Shown here one piece after another: positions 44,119-54,242 of a DNA stretch of 64,000 nt. The position numbers and the translations under genes were made by a program. Location: assembly GCF_001913705.1 (NCBI RefSeq), contig NZ_MKQD01000044.1:62001-126000 (forward strand). The letters run 5' to 3'. This DNA is from Thalassotalea sp. PP2-459 (GTDB taxonomy: Bacteria > Pseudomonadota > Gammaproteobacteria > Enterobacterales > Alteromonadaceae). The notes below the pieces were generated by a model. It worked only from the letters and a program-made list of their open reading frames with translations. It did no database searches and was not told where the DNA came from. Position 1 is the stretch's first letter, and each line of letters opens with the position of its first letter.

Positions 44119-45174
44119 CTTTCGAATAAAATATAAAGCAATGGCAGTAAAAATCACACTCGGCATTGCTGCACCAAATAGCGCTGGTAGTTGATACACC
44201 AAGCTCACCGAACCTAATACTTCATTGGTAATAAAAAACAAAATACCCGTAGCAATACCCATCATAATTCTTGCCCCCATTGACACTGAACGCAATGGAC
44301 CAAAAATAAAAGATAGTGCGACCAATAACATCACCGCAACCGTTACAGGCTGTATCAACTTTCGCCAAAAGGCAAGCTGATAACGACTTGAGTCTTGGTC
44401 ATTTTCCGCAAGGTAATCTAAATAATCTAATAACCCTCTGACCGATAATGATTCTGGCTTAACCGTTACCACACCGAGTTTATCTGGCGTTAACGTAGAT
44501 TGCCAAGCCATGGTAGGTAACGATTTTGTGGTAATTTCTTTATCTTGAATATAGGTATCTACCACATCACTTAATAGCCACGCATCTTTTTGGTATACAG
44601 CAGAACTCGCCGCCAGCCAGCTTGATAACTTTAAATCACGATCAAAACGGTAAATTTGTATTCCCTTTAATGAGCCTGTGTCTTGCACTTCCATGATATG
44701 AACAAAATAATCTCCGTCTTTTGCCCAAGTGCCACCTTTAGCAGAGATCAAGCTACCTCCAGAAATGGCTTGCGCTTTTACTTGTCTTGCGGCTGCTTCG
44801 CCAGCAGGCGCTAACCACTCACCCACTGCCATGCTCAATATAATAAGAATTGAAGCAGACTTCATCACTGATTTAATAATATCTAAGCGCGATAAACCCG
44901 ACGCTTGCATTACCACCAGTTCAGAATTACTGGCGAGCATACCGATACCAATTAACCCGCCGATTAATGCAGCCATTGGAAAAAATAATTCGACATCACG
45001 TGGCACAGCGTATAATACATAAAGCGCCGCATGTGATAAGTCATAACTGCCCTTGCCTACCGATCTCATTTGTTCTACAAATTTAATAATGCCGCTAAGG
45101 CTAACAAACACCGCAAGTGTGAGTAAGGTAGTGGAAGCAATAATTCTAGCAATATATAAATCTAAAATTTTCAT
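44107..45174 (-). CDS. lptG: LPS export permease LptG
   Basis: A 355-residue inner-membrane protein with the LptF/LptG architecture: one helical pair (STTLLTLAVFVSLSGIIKFVEQM), a periplasmic beta-jellyroll (KGGTWAKDGDYFVHIMEVQD, ... GIQIYRFD), and C-terminal helices. LptG pairs with LptF and the ATPase LptB to extract LPS from the inner membrane. It overlaps lptF by four bases, so translation is coupled. The order lptF-lptG, divergent from pepA, is the usual gammaproteobacterial arrangement. Confidence 0.93.
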   Translation of the reverse strand: MKILDLYIARIIASTTLLTLAVFVSLSGIIKFVEQMRSVGKGSYDLSHAALYVLYAVPRDVELFFPMAALIGGLIGIGMLASNSELVVMQASGLSRLDIIKSVMKSASILIILSMAVGEWLAPAGEAAARQVKAQAISGGSLISAKGGTWAKDGDYFVHIMEVQDTGSLKGIQIYRFDRDLKLSSWLAASSAVYQKDAWLLSDVVDTYIQDKEITTKSLPTMAWQSTLTPDKLGVVTVKPESLSVRGLLDYLDYLAENDQDSSRYQLAFWRKLIQPVTVAVMLLVALSFIFGPLRSVSMGARIMMGIATGILFFITNEVLGSVSLVYQLPALFGAAMPSVIFTAIALYFIRKKAG

Positions 45175-46307
45175 GTTTTAGCCTCTTTTTTCTTGGCATA
45201 AAACGGTAAAACAGAGCGTAACCTCAACCCCGTACTTCGGCTTTTTGCTAATAGACTAAAGCCAACAAATAACGCAGATAAATGTACGGGCCATAAACCA
45301 AACTGCAACGGAATTGAGCCTTTTTCTAAACCACTTCGCATTGCCGTTAACAGCAATAGATAGCTCAAGAACAGCAAGATAGCTGGGAACATTTTGGCAA
45401 ACTTCCCTTGTCGTGGGTTCACCACACTTAACGGTACGGCAACAAAGGTTAAAATAATACATGCTAAAGGAAACGCTATTCGCCAATGAATTTCAGCGCG
45501 ATATTCGCTCGATGTTTCATTGAACAATTGTTGTGTGGGAATAGCACTTAATTTTCTACGTTTATGTTCAATTTTCTGATCTTCAATTTGAATGTAATAT
45601 TTACCAAACGCAACTTGTCTGAATTCTTGGTTCTTTGGATCATTTTGATAACGCGTGCCATCAGATAGGATCAAACGTTGCGAGCCTGACGATTCTTCTA
45701 TTACCTCACCTTGTTTTGCATACACTAAACTTGAGTTGATAATTTCACTCTGTCCTGATTTCTCATTTGGTAACTGTGCCACAAACACTTTTTCTAAGGT
45801 ATTACTCCCCCTATCTTTCCCGTGAATAAACACCACAGCTTTTTTATTACCTGTGGTTTGAAAACGTCCAGCCACTAATGCACTTAGTCCAGAATCAGCA
45901 GCAAGCTTTTCTTTGACTTGATACTCATATTCAGAAGCAAGCGGTGATAAATATAAAGTGAACAAGCCTGTAAATATCGCCGTGATCACAGCCAGAATAA
46001 GCGTAACCCTGACTACATACCACTCGCTTATGCCCGTCGCATGTAAAATGGTCATTTCGTTATCGGCATAAATGCGCCCATAAGCAAGCAAAATCCCTAA
46101 AAAGAAACTTAAAGGTAATATCGTGCCTGCCAAGTCGGGCGCTTTTAAACCAATAAACACCATCACTAACTGGCCAGGAATACCACCTTCAGAGGCGTCA
46201 TCAAGTACTCTGACAAATTTATGGCTGATAAAAATGGTCATTAACACCACAAATACTGCGAGTTGGGTTTTAACCACTTCTTTTAATAAATAACGAAAAA
46301 CGATCAC
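45171..46307 (-). CDS. lptF: LPS export permease LptF
   Basis: A 378-residue protein starting IVFRYLLKEVVKTQLAVFVVLMTIFISHKFVRVL, with DNEMTILHATGISEWYVV (the conserved cytoplasmic loop) and a periplasmic jellyroll before the C-terminal helices. It forms the LptB2FG transporter with LptG, encoded next. It is divergent from pepA. Confidence 0.93.
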   Translation of the reverse strand: MIVFRYLLKEVVKTQLAVFVVLMTIFISHKFVRVLDDASEGGIPGQLVMVFIGLKAPDLAGTILPLSFFLGILLAYGRIYADNEMTILHATGISEWYVVRVTLILAVITAIFTGLFTLYLSPLASEYEYQVKEKLAADSGLSALVAGRFQTTGNKKAVVFIHGKDRGSNTLEKVFVAQLPNEKSGQSEIINSSLVYAKQGEVIEESSGSQRLILSDGTRYQNDPKNQEFRQVAFGKYYIQIEDQKIEHKRRKLSAIPTQQLFNETSSEYRAEIHWRIAFPLACIILTFVAVPLSVVNPRQGKFAKMFPAILLFLSYLLLLTAMRSGLEKGSIPLQFGLWPVHLSALFVGFSLLAKSRSTGLRLRSVLPFYAKKKEAKT

Positions 46308-46547
46308 AAAGAGATCCTACAAAAACTTAGTTTTTTTCTGACATAATGACAATTTTTAAGTAAACTTGTCATTTTCATAACTAAAATAATTCAAAAGCCT
46401 TTAGGTAATGCTTCTGGATAAGGCTATAATTATAGCCTTTAGCGAAAAATAAATCACAGTAAGCTTATCTATTAATGGTAGATTTAAGCAAGTTAAACTG
46501 AATTTTTTTTAAAAAACGTTCAGATTTACCTCAAACTAGGAGAGCCC

Positions 46548-48056
46548 ATGGAATTTAGCGTAAAAAGCGGCAGCCCAGAAAAACAACGCAGTGCTTGTAT
46601 CGTAGTCGGCGTTTTTGAACCAAGACGTTTATCTGCTGTTGCCGAACAACTGGACGAAATCAGCGAAGGCTACATTAGTAATTTGTTACGTCGAGGTGAC
46701 TTAGAAGGTAAATCAGGTCAAATGTTGTTATTACATCATGTACCTAATATTTTAAGTGAACGAGTATTACTGGTTGGCTGCGGAAAAGAACGCGAGCTTG
46801 ACGAAAGGCAATATCGTCAAATTATCAGTAAAACCATAAACAACTTGAACGAAACAGGCTCAATGGAAGCAGTATGCTTCTTAACAGAGCTTCATGTGAA
46901 AGGCCGTGATAATTATTGGAAAGTAAGACAAGCCGTAGAAGCAACACAAGATTGCTTGTACAGTTTTGATAGCTTGAAAACACGCAAAGAAGAACCACGT
47001 AGACCACTTCGAAAAATCGTTTTTAATGTCCCAACAAGACGCGAGTTACCTTTAGGTGAGCGTGCAGTAGCGCATGGTTTAGCGGTCGCAGAAGGGATTA
47101 ACACCTGTAAGAATGTGGCGAATATGCCGCCAAATATTTGTAATCCTGCGTACCTTGCTGAGCAAGCTAAAATTTTAGCGAATGAATACGACAACGTCTC
47201 AACCGACGTGGTTGATGAAGCACAAATGGAAGCACTTGGTATGGGCTCATACCTTGCTGTAGGGCGCGGCTCTGCCAATGAATCCATGATGAGTATTATT
47301 CATTATCAAGGTGGTGACAAAGACAGCAAGCCCATTGTACTTGTTGGCAAAGGGCTAACCTTCGATAGTGGAGGTATTTCAATAAAGCCAGGCGAAGCCA
47401 TGGATGAAATGAAGTACGACATGGGTGGAGCAGCGGGCGTATTGGGTGCGATGCATACCTTAGCCGAACTTAACTTACCTATCAATGTTATTGGTGTACT
47501 TGCTGGCTGTGAAAATATGCCAAGCAGTAATGCTTACCGCCCTGGCGACATATTAACCACCATGTCAGGTCAAACCGTTGAAGTGTTAAATACTGATGCT
47601 GAAGGCCGTTTAGTATTATGTGATGCACTTACCTATGTTGAACGCTTTGACCCTGATTGCGTGATTGATGTTGCTACATTAACCGGTGCTTGTGTTGTCG
47701 CTTTAGGTAAACATGCCAGTGGTTTGTTAAGTACACATAATCCTCTAGCACATGAATTACTCAATGCGTCAGATCAAAGTGGTGACCGTGCTTGGCGTTT
47801 ACCCTTATGGGAAGAATATCAAGAACAACTAGAAAGCCCATTTGCTGACTTCACCAACTTAGGTGGACGTGCAGCAGGTACCATTACCGCAGCATGTTTC
47901 TTGTCGCGATTTACTAAGAAATATCACTGGGCACATTTAGATATTGCCGGCACAGCTTGGCGTAGTGGTGGTAAAGATAAAGGCTCAACGGGCCGTCCTG
48001 TTAGCATGTTATCGCAATTTTTATTAAATAAATCTGGTGTAGAACAAGGTGAATAA
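46548..48056 (+). CDS. pepA: Leucyl aminopeptidase PepA
   Basis: A 502-residue M17 peptidase. The metal and active-site motifs are [28 protein letters not shown] and the signature NTDAEGRL. Close relatives also act as DNA-binding regulators and in Xer recombination at ColE1 cer. GGAG precedes the ATG. holC follows after 6 bp and valS after 29 bp more, the standard pepA-holC-valS order. Confidence 0.96.
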   Translation: MEFSVKSGSPEKQRSACIVVGVFEPRRLSAVAEQLDEISEGYISNLLRRGDLEGKSGQMLLLHHVPNILSERVLLVGCGKERELDERQYRQIISKTINNLNETGSMEAVCFLTELHVKGRDNYWKVRQAVEATQDCLYSFDSLKTRKEEPRRPLRKIVFNVPTRRELPLGERAVAHGLAVAEGINTCKNVANMPPNICNPAYLAEQAKILANEYDNVSTDVVDEAQMEALGMGSYLAVGRGSANESMMSIIHYQGGDKDSKPIVLVGKGLTFDSGGISIKPGEAMDEMKYDMGGAAGVLGAMHTLAELNLPINVIGVLAGCENMPSSNAYRPGDILTTMSGQTVEVLNTDAEGRLVLCDALTYVERFDPDCVIDVATLTGACVVALGKHASGLLSTHNPLAHELLNASDQSGDRAWRLPLWEEYQEQLESPFADFTNLGGRAAGTITAACFLSRFTKKYHWAHLDIAGTAWRSGGKDKGSTGRPVSMLSQFLLNKSGVEQGE

Positions 48057-48062
48057 GCGCAC

Positions 48063-48518
48063 ATGATGAATACACATGTCATGTTTTACCTGTTAGAAGA
48101 GCAGGATAAACACAACATACCGTTAGATAATTTACATGCATGCTTTCAAGCAGCAAATTTTTATCGACAAAATCAGCGCGTATTCATTTATACAGACTCG
48201 CAAGAACAAGCTCATCACATTGATGAGCTTTTGTGGTCTTTTGATCCAAATAGCTTTGTTCCTCATAACTTACTTGGTGAAGGACAAAAAAATGGTTCAG
48301 CCGTAGAAATTAGTTGGCAAGCACCGACAAACAGACGACCAGTATTAATTAATTTAACGAGTACAGTGCCAAACTTTGCTCAACAATATTCAAACATTAT
48401 CGATTTTGTACCCAACGACGAAAAATTGAAAGAGCTTGCTAGAGCGCGCTTTAAACAATACCGTCAACTTGGGTTTCAGGTAGACAACCAAGCGGCTGCA
48501 CCTGTGAAAACAAAGTAA
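48063..48518 (+). CDS. holC: DNA polymerase III chi subunit
   Basis: A 151-residue protein with the HolC pattern: VMFYLLEEQ..., a central RVFIYTDSQEQAHHIDELLWSFDPNSFVPHNL, and RRPVLINLTSTVPNFAQQYSNIIDFVP. Chi joins the clamp loader (with psi) to SSB. There are two adjacent ATG codons (48063 and 48066); the start is ambiguous by one codon. Its place between pepA and valS confirms the call. Confidence 0.94.
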   Translation: MMNTHVMFYLLEEQDKHNIPLDNLHACFQAANFYRQNQRVFIYTDSQEQAHHIDELLWSFDPNSFVPHNLLGEGQKNGSAVEISWQAPTNRRPVLINLTSTVPNFAQQYSNIIDFVPNDEKLKELARARFKQYRQLGFQVDNQAAAPVKTK

Positions 48519-48547
48519 CATTAAATTAACGCGTAAGTATTAATCCA

Positions 48548-51403
48548 ATGGAAAAAACATTTAACCCTGCTGAAATCGAAAGCAAACTTTATCAATCTTG
48601 GGAAGAACAAGGCTATTTCGCCCCCACCGACAACGGTGAAGGGTACTGTATTGCTATTCCACCACCCAACGTAACGGGTAGCCTTCATATGGGGCACGCC
48701 TTTCAACAAACCATTATGGACACCTTAATACGCTATCAACGTATGCAAGGTAAAAGTACCTTATGGCAGGCAGGTACTGACCACGCAGGTATTGCTACAC
48801 AAATGGTAGTAGAGCGAAAAATAGGGGCAGAAGAAGGTAAGAATCGACATGATTATGGTCGAGACGCTTTTATCGATAAAATTTGGCAATGGAAAGCACA
48901 ATCTGGTGGCACCATTGGCAAACAAATGAAACGCCTTGGTAATTCAATTGATTGGTCGCGAGAACGCTTCACCATGGATGATGGTTTAAGTGACGCAGTA
49001 CAAGAAGTATTCGTGCGCCTTTATCAAGATAATTTAATTTATCGCGGAAAACGGTTAGTTAACTGGGATCCAAAATTACACACAGCCATATCTGATCTTG
49101 AAGTAGAAAACAAAGACAAAAAAGGCCATATGTGGCAACTACGTTACCCACTGGCTAATGGCGCCAAAACCGCTGATGGCAAAGACTATTTAGTGGTAGC
49201 AACAACGCGCCCTGAAACCATGTTAGGTGATACAGGCGTTGCAGTAAACCCAGAAGATCCACGCTATAAGGCATTAATTGGTCAACATATTAAATTACCG
49301 CTTGTTGATCGTTTAATACCTATCGTTGGTGACGAACATGCTGACATGGAAAAAGGCACAGGTTGTGTAAAAATTACGCCTGCGCACGACTTTAATGATA
49401 ATGAAGTGGGTAAACGTTGTAATTTAGCCATGATTAACATCTTTAATAAAGATGCGGCTATTTTGGCTAATGCAGAAGTATACAATACCAATGGCGAACC
49501 GAGCGAAGATTTTGACGCATCATTGCCTAGCGATTTAGTTGGACTAGATAGATTTGACGCACGTAAGGCTATTATCGCTAAATTTGAACAGTTAGGGTTA
49601 CTTGATAGCGTTAAAGATCATGATTTAGTTGCTCCATACGGTGATCGTTCTGGCGTTATTATCGAGCCATTACTGACTGACCAATGGTATGTAAGAACAG
49701 AAGCCCTTGCAAAACCTGCGATTGAAGCCGTAGAAAATGGTGACATTCAATTTGTACCAAAGCAATATGAAAATATGTATTTTGCTTGGATGCGCGACAT
49801 TCAAGACTGGTGTATCTCACGCCAACTCTGGTGGGGGCATCGTATTCCTGCTTGGTATGACAATTCAGGCAATGTATATGTAGGTCGATGTGAACAAGAA
49901 GTCAGAGATAAACATCAACTTGCTGAAGACGTTATATTAAAGCAAGACGACGACGTACTAGATACATGGTTTTCTTCCGCACTTTGGACTTTCTCAACAT
50001 TAGGTTGGCCTAATGAAGAAGAAATGATGAAGAAGTTTCATTCGACTGATGTATTAGTCACAGGTTTTGACATTATTTTCTTCTGGGTTGCTAGAATGAT
50101 CATGATGACCATGCATTTCATCAAAGATGAAAATGGCAAGCCTCAAGTCCCTTTTAAACAAGTTTACGTAACAGGGCTTATTCGCGATGAAAATGGCGAT
50201 AAAATGTCAAAATCAAAAGGCAACGTTATTGATCCACTCGACATGATTGATGGCATTTCTTTAGATGCGTTACTGACCAAGCGTACCGGCAACATGATGC
50301 AGCCTCAGCTTGCAGATAAAATAGGAAAAGCAACCCAAAAAGCCTTTCCTGATGGTATAGAAGCCCATGGTACCGATGCGCTTCGCTTTACCTTATCAGC
50401 ACTTGCTTCTACTGGACGTGACATTAACTGGGATATGAAACGCTTAGACGGTTATCGTAACTTCTGTAATAAACTTTGGAATGCTAGCCGCTATGTATTA
50501 ATGAACACCGAAGAACACGATTGTGGCAAGTCAGGCGGTGACATTACCCTTTCATTAGCAGACCGTTGGATACAAGCTGAACTTCAAAAGACGGTAAAAA
50601 CCGTACATGAAGCCTTTAAAACCTTCCGTTTTGATTTAGCTTCACAAGCATTATATGAATTTACCTGGAATCAATTCTGTGATTGGTATTTAGAGCTTAC
50701 AAAACCAATATTATTTAAAGGTGATGAAGCTCAACAACGCGGCACACGCAAAACATTAGTTGAAACCCTTGAAACGCTATTGCGTGTCATGCATCCATTA
50801 ATGCCATTTATTACAGAAACTATATGGCAGCGTGTGGTGCCACTAACCAACTTTAATGCTCAAGGTGATAGCATTATGGTGCAAGCATATCCTCAGTATG
50901 ATGATTCGCTTGTCGACCAAGCAACCGTTGATGATTTAGAGTGGGTAAAACAATTTATTGTTGCGATACGCAATATTAGAGGTGAAATGGATATTGCACC
51001 AAGCAAACCATTACCTGTGTACTTGAAAAATACTTCCGCAGACGATCAACGCCGCGTAGATGAAAACAACAACTTCATTAGCGCGCTAGCCAAACTAGAA
51101 AGCATTGAAATTTTATCTGCTGATGACGATGGTCCAATTTCGGCCACATCCGTCATTGGTGAAATGTCTGTGTTAATTCCAATGGCAGGATTAATTGATA
51201 AAGAAGCAGAGTTAGCGCGACTTAGTAAAGCGATTGAAAAGTTAGCGAAAGACGCACAAAAAATCAGCGGAAAGCTTAACAATGAAAATTTTGTTGCTAA
51301 AGCACCTGCGGCCGTTATCGATAAAGAAAAAACTAAATTAGCAGAAACTGAATCTGCATTAGCGAAACTTAACGACCAAAAAGCGCAAATTGCTGCAATG
51401 TAG
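48548..51403 (+). CDS. valS: Valyl-tRNA synthetase
   Basis: A 951-residue class I synthetase. The HIGH motif is HMGH at 47-50 and KMSKS lies at 552-556. [24 protein letters not shown] (editing domain) and the C-terminal coiled coil rich in Lys/Glu/Ala (about 880-950) are all in place. It charges tRNA-Val with valine and edits Thr-tRNA-Val. Length and order match the family. Confidence 0.97.
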   Translation: MEKTFNPAEIESKLYQSWEEQGYFAPTDNGEGYCIAIPPPNVTGSLHMGHAFQQTIMDTLIRYQRMQGKSTLWQAGTDHAGIATQMVVERKIGAEEGKNRHDYGRDAFIDKIWQWKAQSGGTIGKQMKRLGNSIDWSRERFTMDDGLSDAVQEVFVRLYQDNLIYRGKRLVNWDPKLHTAISDLEVENKDKKGHMWQLRYPLANGAKTADGKDYLVVATTRPETMLGDTGVAVNPEDPRYKALIGQHIKLPLVDRLIPIVGDEHADMEKGTGCVKITPAHDFNDNEVGKRCNLAMINIFNKDAAILANAEVYNTNGEPSEDFDASLPSDLVGLDRFDARKAIIAKFEQLGLLDSVKDHDLVAPYGDRSGVIIEPLLTDQWYVRTEALAKPAIEAVENGDIQFVPKQYENMYFAWMRDIQDWCISRQLWWGHRIPAWYDNSGNVYVGRCEQEVRDKHQLAEDVILKQDDDVLDTWFSSALWTFSTLGWPNEEEMMKKFHSTDVLVTGFDIIFFWVARMIMMTMHFIKDENGKPQVPFKQVYVTGLIRDENGDKMSKSKGNVIDPLDMIDGISLDALLTKRTGNMMQPQLADKIGKATQKAFPDGIEAHGTDALRFTLSALASTGRDINWDMKRLDGYRNFCNKLWNASRYVLMNTEEHDCGKSGGDITLSLADRWIQAELQKTVKTVHEAFKTFRFDLASQALYEFTWNQFCDWYLELTKPILFKGDEAQQRGTRKTLVETLETLLRVMHPLMPFITETIWQRVVPLTNFNAQGDSIMVQAYPQYDDSLVDQATVDDLEWVKQFIVAIRNIRGEMDIAPSKPLPVYLKNTSADDQRRVDENNNFISALAKLESIEILSADDDGPISATSVIGEMSVLIPMAGLIDKEAELARLSKAIEKLAKDAQKISGKLNNENFVAKAPAAVIDKEKTKLAETESALAKLNDQKAQIAAM

Positions 51404-51736
51404 CGCTATTTAGCCGACGTTTACTGTAAATAACAAAAGCCTGTTTTATGCAGGCTTTTGTTTGTAAAAAAAAGTTCAATTATTCTTCACTATAATTCAA
51501 GCTATTAATAATTTTGTGTGCTACAATTCTTTTGCGTTGAGTTTTTGCGTTTGAAGAGAGGGACTAAATAGCCTCATTTATGAGTTCTATTTAAACCTAA
51601 ACGCACCTGTGTTATGGAAACCTTTCTCTGTCTGTACTTTTGGGTAGAGAGCATTTACTCCGTACATGGCTACATCTGCATGTATGTCTGAATAGCCTAA
51701 ATTGTTAAACCTTATATTATAGAGAGAAATGTTGGT
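51404..51736. other. valS terminator and long leader of the cold-shock gene
   Basis: The left part holds the valS terminator (51434-51460). The rest, up to the cold-shock gene, should be its long 5' leader, which in csp mRNAs controls stability and translation with temperature. It starts near TTTTGCGTTGAG (about 51530) and contains the pieces TTTGAAGAGAGGG and AAACGCACCTG; I see no other gene. Confidence 0.5.
51434..51460 (+). terminator. Rho-independent terminator of valS
   Basis: CAAAAGCCTG and CAGGCTTTTG form a 10-bp stem with a 7-nt loop, followed by TTTG. Confidence 0.85.
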
Positions 51737-51946
51737 ATGTCTGACTCAGTAACTGGCAAAGTAAAATTTTTTAATGAATCAAAAGGCTTCGGCTTTATCG
51801 AGCAAGAAGGCGGCCCTGATGTGTTCGTTCACTTCAGTGCAATCACAGGTGACGGTTTCCGTACACTAACTGACGGTCAATCAGTATCATTTACTGTTGA
51901 GCAAGGTAAAAAAGGTCCTGAAGCGAAAAACGTTACAGCACTTTAA
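51737..51946 (+). CDS. CspA-family cold-shock protein
   Basis: A 69-residue single cold-shock domain: [17 protein letters not shown] with RNP1 KGFGFI at 16-21, and RNP2 VFVHF at 29-33, ending [10 protein letters not shown]. It binds single-stranded RNA and DNA and acts as an RNA chaperone. The long leader suggests cold or growth-phase control. Which paralogue (CspA, CspE, CspD-like) it is cannot be fixed. Confidence 0.94.
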   Translation: MSDSVTGKVKFFNESKGFGFIEQEGGPDVFVHFSAITGDGFRTLTDGQSVSFTVEQGKKGPEAKNVTAL

Positions 51947-51963
51947 TTAAAAAAGATTACTGT

Positions 51964-51990
51964 AAAACGGAGCGATAGTGCTCCGTTTTT
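51964..51990 (+). terminator. Rho-independent terminator of the cold-shock gene
   Basis: AAAACGGAGC and GCTCCGTTTT form a 10-bp stem with a 6-nt loop and a T-run. Confidence 0.88.
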
Positions 51991-51996
51991 TATTGC

Positions 51997-52172
51997 CTAA
52001 ATTTCTGTGTCGCTTATTAACTCTTTTACCTTTTTGATAAGTAAATAATCAATCTCTGCACCTGTACATTTCCTACTGGCTTTTAGCACTTCGTTAAATG
52101 GTCAAGTAAGTTACATATCAACTGATTCTCATCACCAAACGAGTTAGTGATATTTTCAAAAAGCAAACTCAT
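51997..52172 (-). pseudogene. Possible frameshifted small gene
   Basis: On the minus strand an ATG at 52172 opens MSLLFENITNSFGDENQLIC, and the frame is lost near 52100. From there a second frame continues FNEVLKASRKCTGAEIDYLL, then a Lys-rich helix, and stops at 51997. Together they would form a helical protein of about 58 residues with one frameshift. No family is recognised. It could also be chance, as the DNA is A+T-rich. Confidence 0.35.
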
Positions 52173-52404
52173 TTCACAAAATCTGGGAAGTCCAGTCACC
52201 TGAAACAACACTACTTACTAAATAAATTCACTTGTATTTTTACAGTAAAAGCGCACTCATGCCCCCCATTTTAAATGTTACCCTAAAAAAGGTTAATTAT
52301 ATGTTGTAAATACCTTGTATCACCTTTTTAAGGTTGCTGACGTTGGCTATTTTTCTACACTAACCTGCGGAGTCAACACAACTTAAGTAAAAGGAATTAC
52401 ACAT
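52173..52404. other. Intergenic region before the lamin-tail gene
   Basis: No gene or strong signal is seen other than AAGGAA, the ribosome site of the gene at 52405. Confidence 0.4.
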
Positions 52405-53061
52405 ATGAAACCATTAAGCTATTGTATAGCGCTTATTTTTACGCTGTTTTGCAGTAAATGTGCTGCAAGTTTATTGCAGATTAATGAAATACACTATGAC
52501 AACGCTGGAAGTGATAAAAATGAATTTGTAGAACTTATTGGCAATGCAGGGACAGACTTATCGCACTGGTCATTGCTGTTCTATAACGGCGGCAACGGCA
52601 AGGTATATAAAAACCAGCCCCTTACCGGCACCTTAGCAAATAACAGTAATGGCTATGGTTTTGCCACTTTTTATTTTTCAGGGATTCAAAATGGCTCGCC
52701 AGACGGTATCGCTTTAGTCAATAACCAGCATGACTTTGTATCAGACTTTATAAGTTATGAAGGGCGTTTTGTTGCTACAAATGGGGCTGCAACAGGCCTT
52801 GTTTCTACCGATATATTGGTTACTCAACCCCCTTCTACAGCAAAAGGCATGACGCTGCAGCGCACAGGTAGTTTACAACAGGTTCAATGGCAATTAGCCA
52901 CTAGTTCCCCAAATGCTATCAACCAACAGCAGCTATTAACGACCATGCCGGTGACAGTATCGTTACCTACTACCCCGATACTATTTTCGTTAAGTTTATT
53001 ATTGCTATTCGCGATCAGCTATAAAAAATCTGTTGATCAACATTATCAGTTTTGCGCTTGA
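52405..53061 (+). CDS. Secreted lamin-tail-domain protein with C-terminal anchor
   Basis: A 218-residue protein with a signal peptide (KPLSYCIALIFTLFCSKCAA) and an LTD domain: LQINEIHYDNAGSDKNEFVELIGNAGTDLSHWSLLFYNGGNGKVY, then ISYEGRF and a closing TGSLQQVQWQL. LTD domains occur in secreted or surface proteins beside nucleases and proteases. The C terminus has a Pro/Thr patch (SLPTTP), a hydrophobic helix (ILFSLSLLLLFAISY) and basic residues, which resembles a sorting or anchoring tail of the PEP-CTERM/GlyGly-CTERM general type but without an exact match. Function unknown. AAGGAA precedes the ATG. Confidence 0.82.
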   Translation: MKPLSYCIALIFTLFCSKCAASLLQINEIHYDNAGSDKNEFVELIGNAGTDLSHWSLLFYNGGNGKVYKNQPLTGTLANNSNGYGFATFYFSGIQNGSPDGIALVNNQHDFVSDFISYEGRFVATNGAATGLVSTDILVTQPPSTAKGMTLQRTGSLQQVQWQLATSSPNAINQQQLLTTMPVTVSLPTTPILFSLSLLLLFAISYKKSVDQHYQFCA

Positions 53062-53122
53062 TGAGTACTAATGAGTATAAATAATTAGTGATATATTTTT
53101 GTGTATTGGTGTAAATGAATTA

Positions 53123-53181
53123 GCATTGCAATAGTCATGTTACTGCTTAGGGAGAGGGAGTAACCGCTGCTATTGCAATGC
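53123..53181 (+). terminator. Composite hairpin between the LTD gene and hemH
   Basis: An outer 12-bp perfect stem (53123-53134 with 53170-53181) and an inner 6-bp stem (53139-53144 with 53159-53164) are separated by a 4/5-nt internal loop, with a purine-rich 14-nt apical loop. It is followed by GTTTTTC, so it can terminate the LTD gene. Confidence 0.55.
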
Positions 53182-53190
53182 GTTTTTCTA

Positions 53191-54210
53191 CTACAGATAT
53201 TGCTCAATAATATCCGAAATAAGGGTGACATGATCTTCGTTGTCATTTAAAGCAGGAATATAATGATACTGCTCACCTCCTGCTTCAATAAAAATCTCTC
53301 GATTTTCTTCTTCTAATTCTTCTAGCGTTTCTAAACAATCAACACTAAAGGCAGGACTAATGATAGCAACATGCTTGCAGCCTTGTTTAGCGAGTTCTTC
53401 AAGCGTTTGATCAGTATAAGGCTTTAACCATTCAGCTTTTCCGAATCGCGATTGAAAGGTCGTGATAAAATCACCCTCAAGCAATCCTAATTGTGCCGCT
53501 ACTAACTGCGTCGTTTGATGGCAGAAACAATAATAGGGGTCGCCACTATCAAGAAAATGTTTAGGCATGCCGTGATAAGACAGTAACAGTTTATCTGGCT
53601 TACCGTGAGTATCAATATGTGCCTGAATACTATTTGTTAACGCGTTAATATACAAAGGATGATTATGGTAGCCATTAATAAAATGTATGCTTGGTATCCA
53701 ACGCCATTTACTGATAGTTTGAGTGACCGCATCATACGTGGATGCCGTTGTAGGACCGCCATATTGTGGGTATAACGGTAAAATTATAAACTTATCGATA
53801 CCCAGTTTTTGAAAGCGAGTAAGCGCTTCTGAAATAGCCGGAGACCCATAACGCATTGCGATATCTAGCACAACTTCACTCTGTTGCTCTAACATTAACT
53901 TTTTCGCGACCTTATCGCGGATCCTTCGCATAAATACCAATAGCGGTGAACCTTCATCTGTCCAAATAGACTGATATAACTTAGCTGATTTTTTCGGCCT
54001 TACACGTAAAATAATGCCGTGAAGAATAATCCACCATACTAACTTGGGTATTTCTACAACGCGCGGATCTGATAGAAATTCACGTAAATAACGTTTTAAG
54101 GCTACTGGCTCTGGTGCATCAGGTGTACCTAAGTTAGTTAACAGCACCCCAACTTTGGCCGTACGTTTATGGACTGATTTATCTTGCCCTATATACCTTG
54201 ATTTTAACAT
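53191..54210 (-). CDS. hemH: Ferrochelatase
   Basis: A 339-residue enzyme that inserts ferrous iron into protoporphyrin IX, the last step of heme synthesis. It begins KVGVLLTNLGTPDAPEPVALKRYLREFLSDPRVVE and has the catalytic-His segment LLSYHGMPKHFLDSGDPY, with CFCHQT and the YPQYGGPTTAS stretch. It lies 32 bp after ccmI on the same strand, so heme supply and cytochrome c maturation may share a transcript. Confidence 0.95.
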   Translation of the reverse strand: MLKSRYIGQDKSVHKRTAKVGVLLTNLGTPDAPEPVALKRYLREFLSDPRVVEIPKLVWWIILHGIILRVRPKKSAKLYQSIWTDEGSPLLVFMRRIRDKVAKKLMLEQQSEVVLDIAMRYGSPAISEALTRFQKLGIDKFIILPLYPQYGGPTTASTYDAVTQTISKWRWIPSIHFINGYHNHPLYINALTNSIQAHIDTHGKPDKLLLSYHGMPKHFLDSGDPYYCFCHQTTQLVAAQLGLLEGDFITTFQSRFGKAEWLKPYTDQTLEELAKQGCKHVAIISPAFSVDCLETLEELEEENREIFIEAGGEQYHYIPALNDNEDHVTLISDIIEQYL

Positions 54211-54242
54211 CTATCGTTCACAACCTTTTCGTTAACCAGCAT

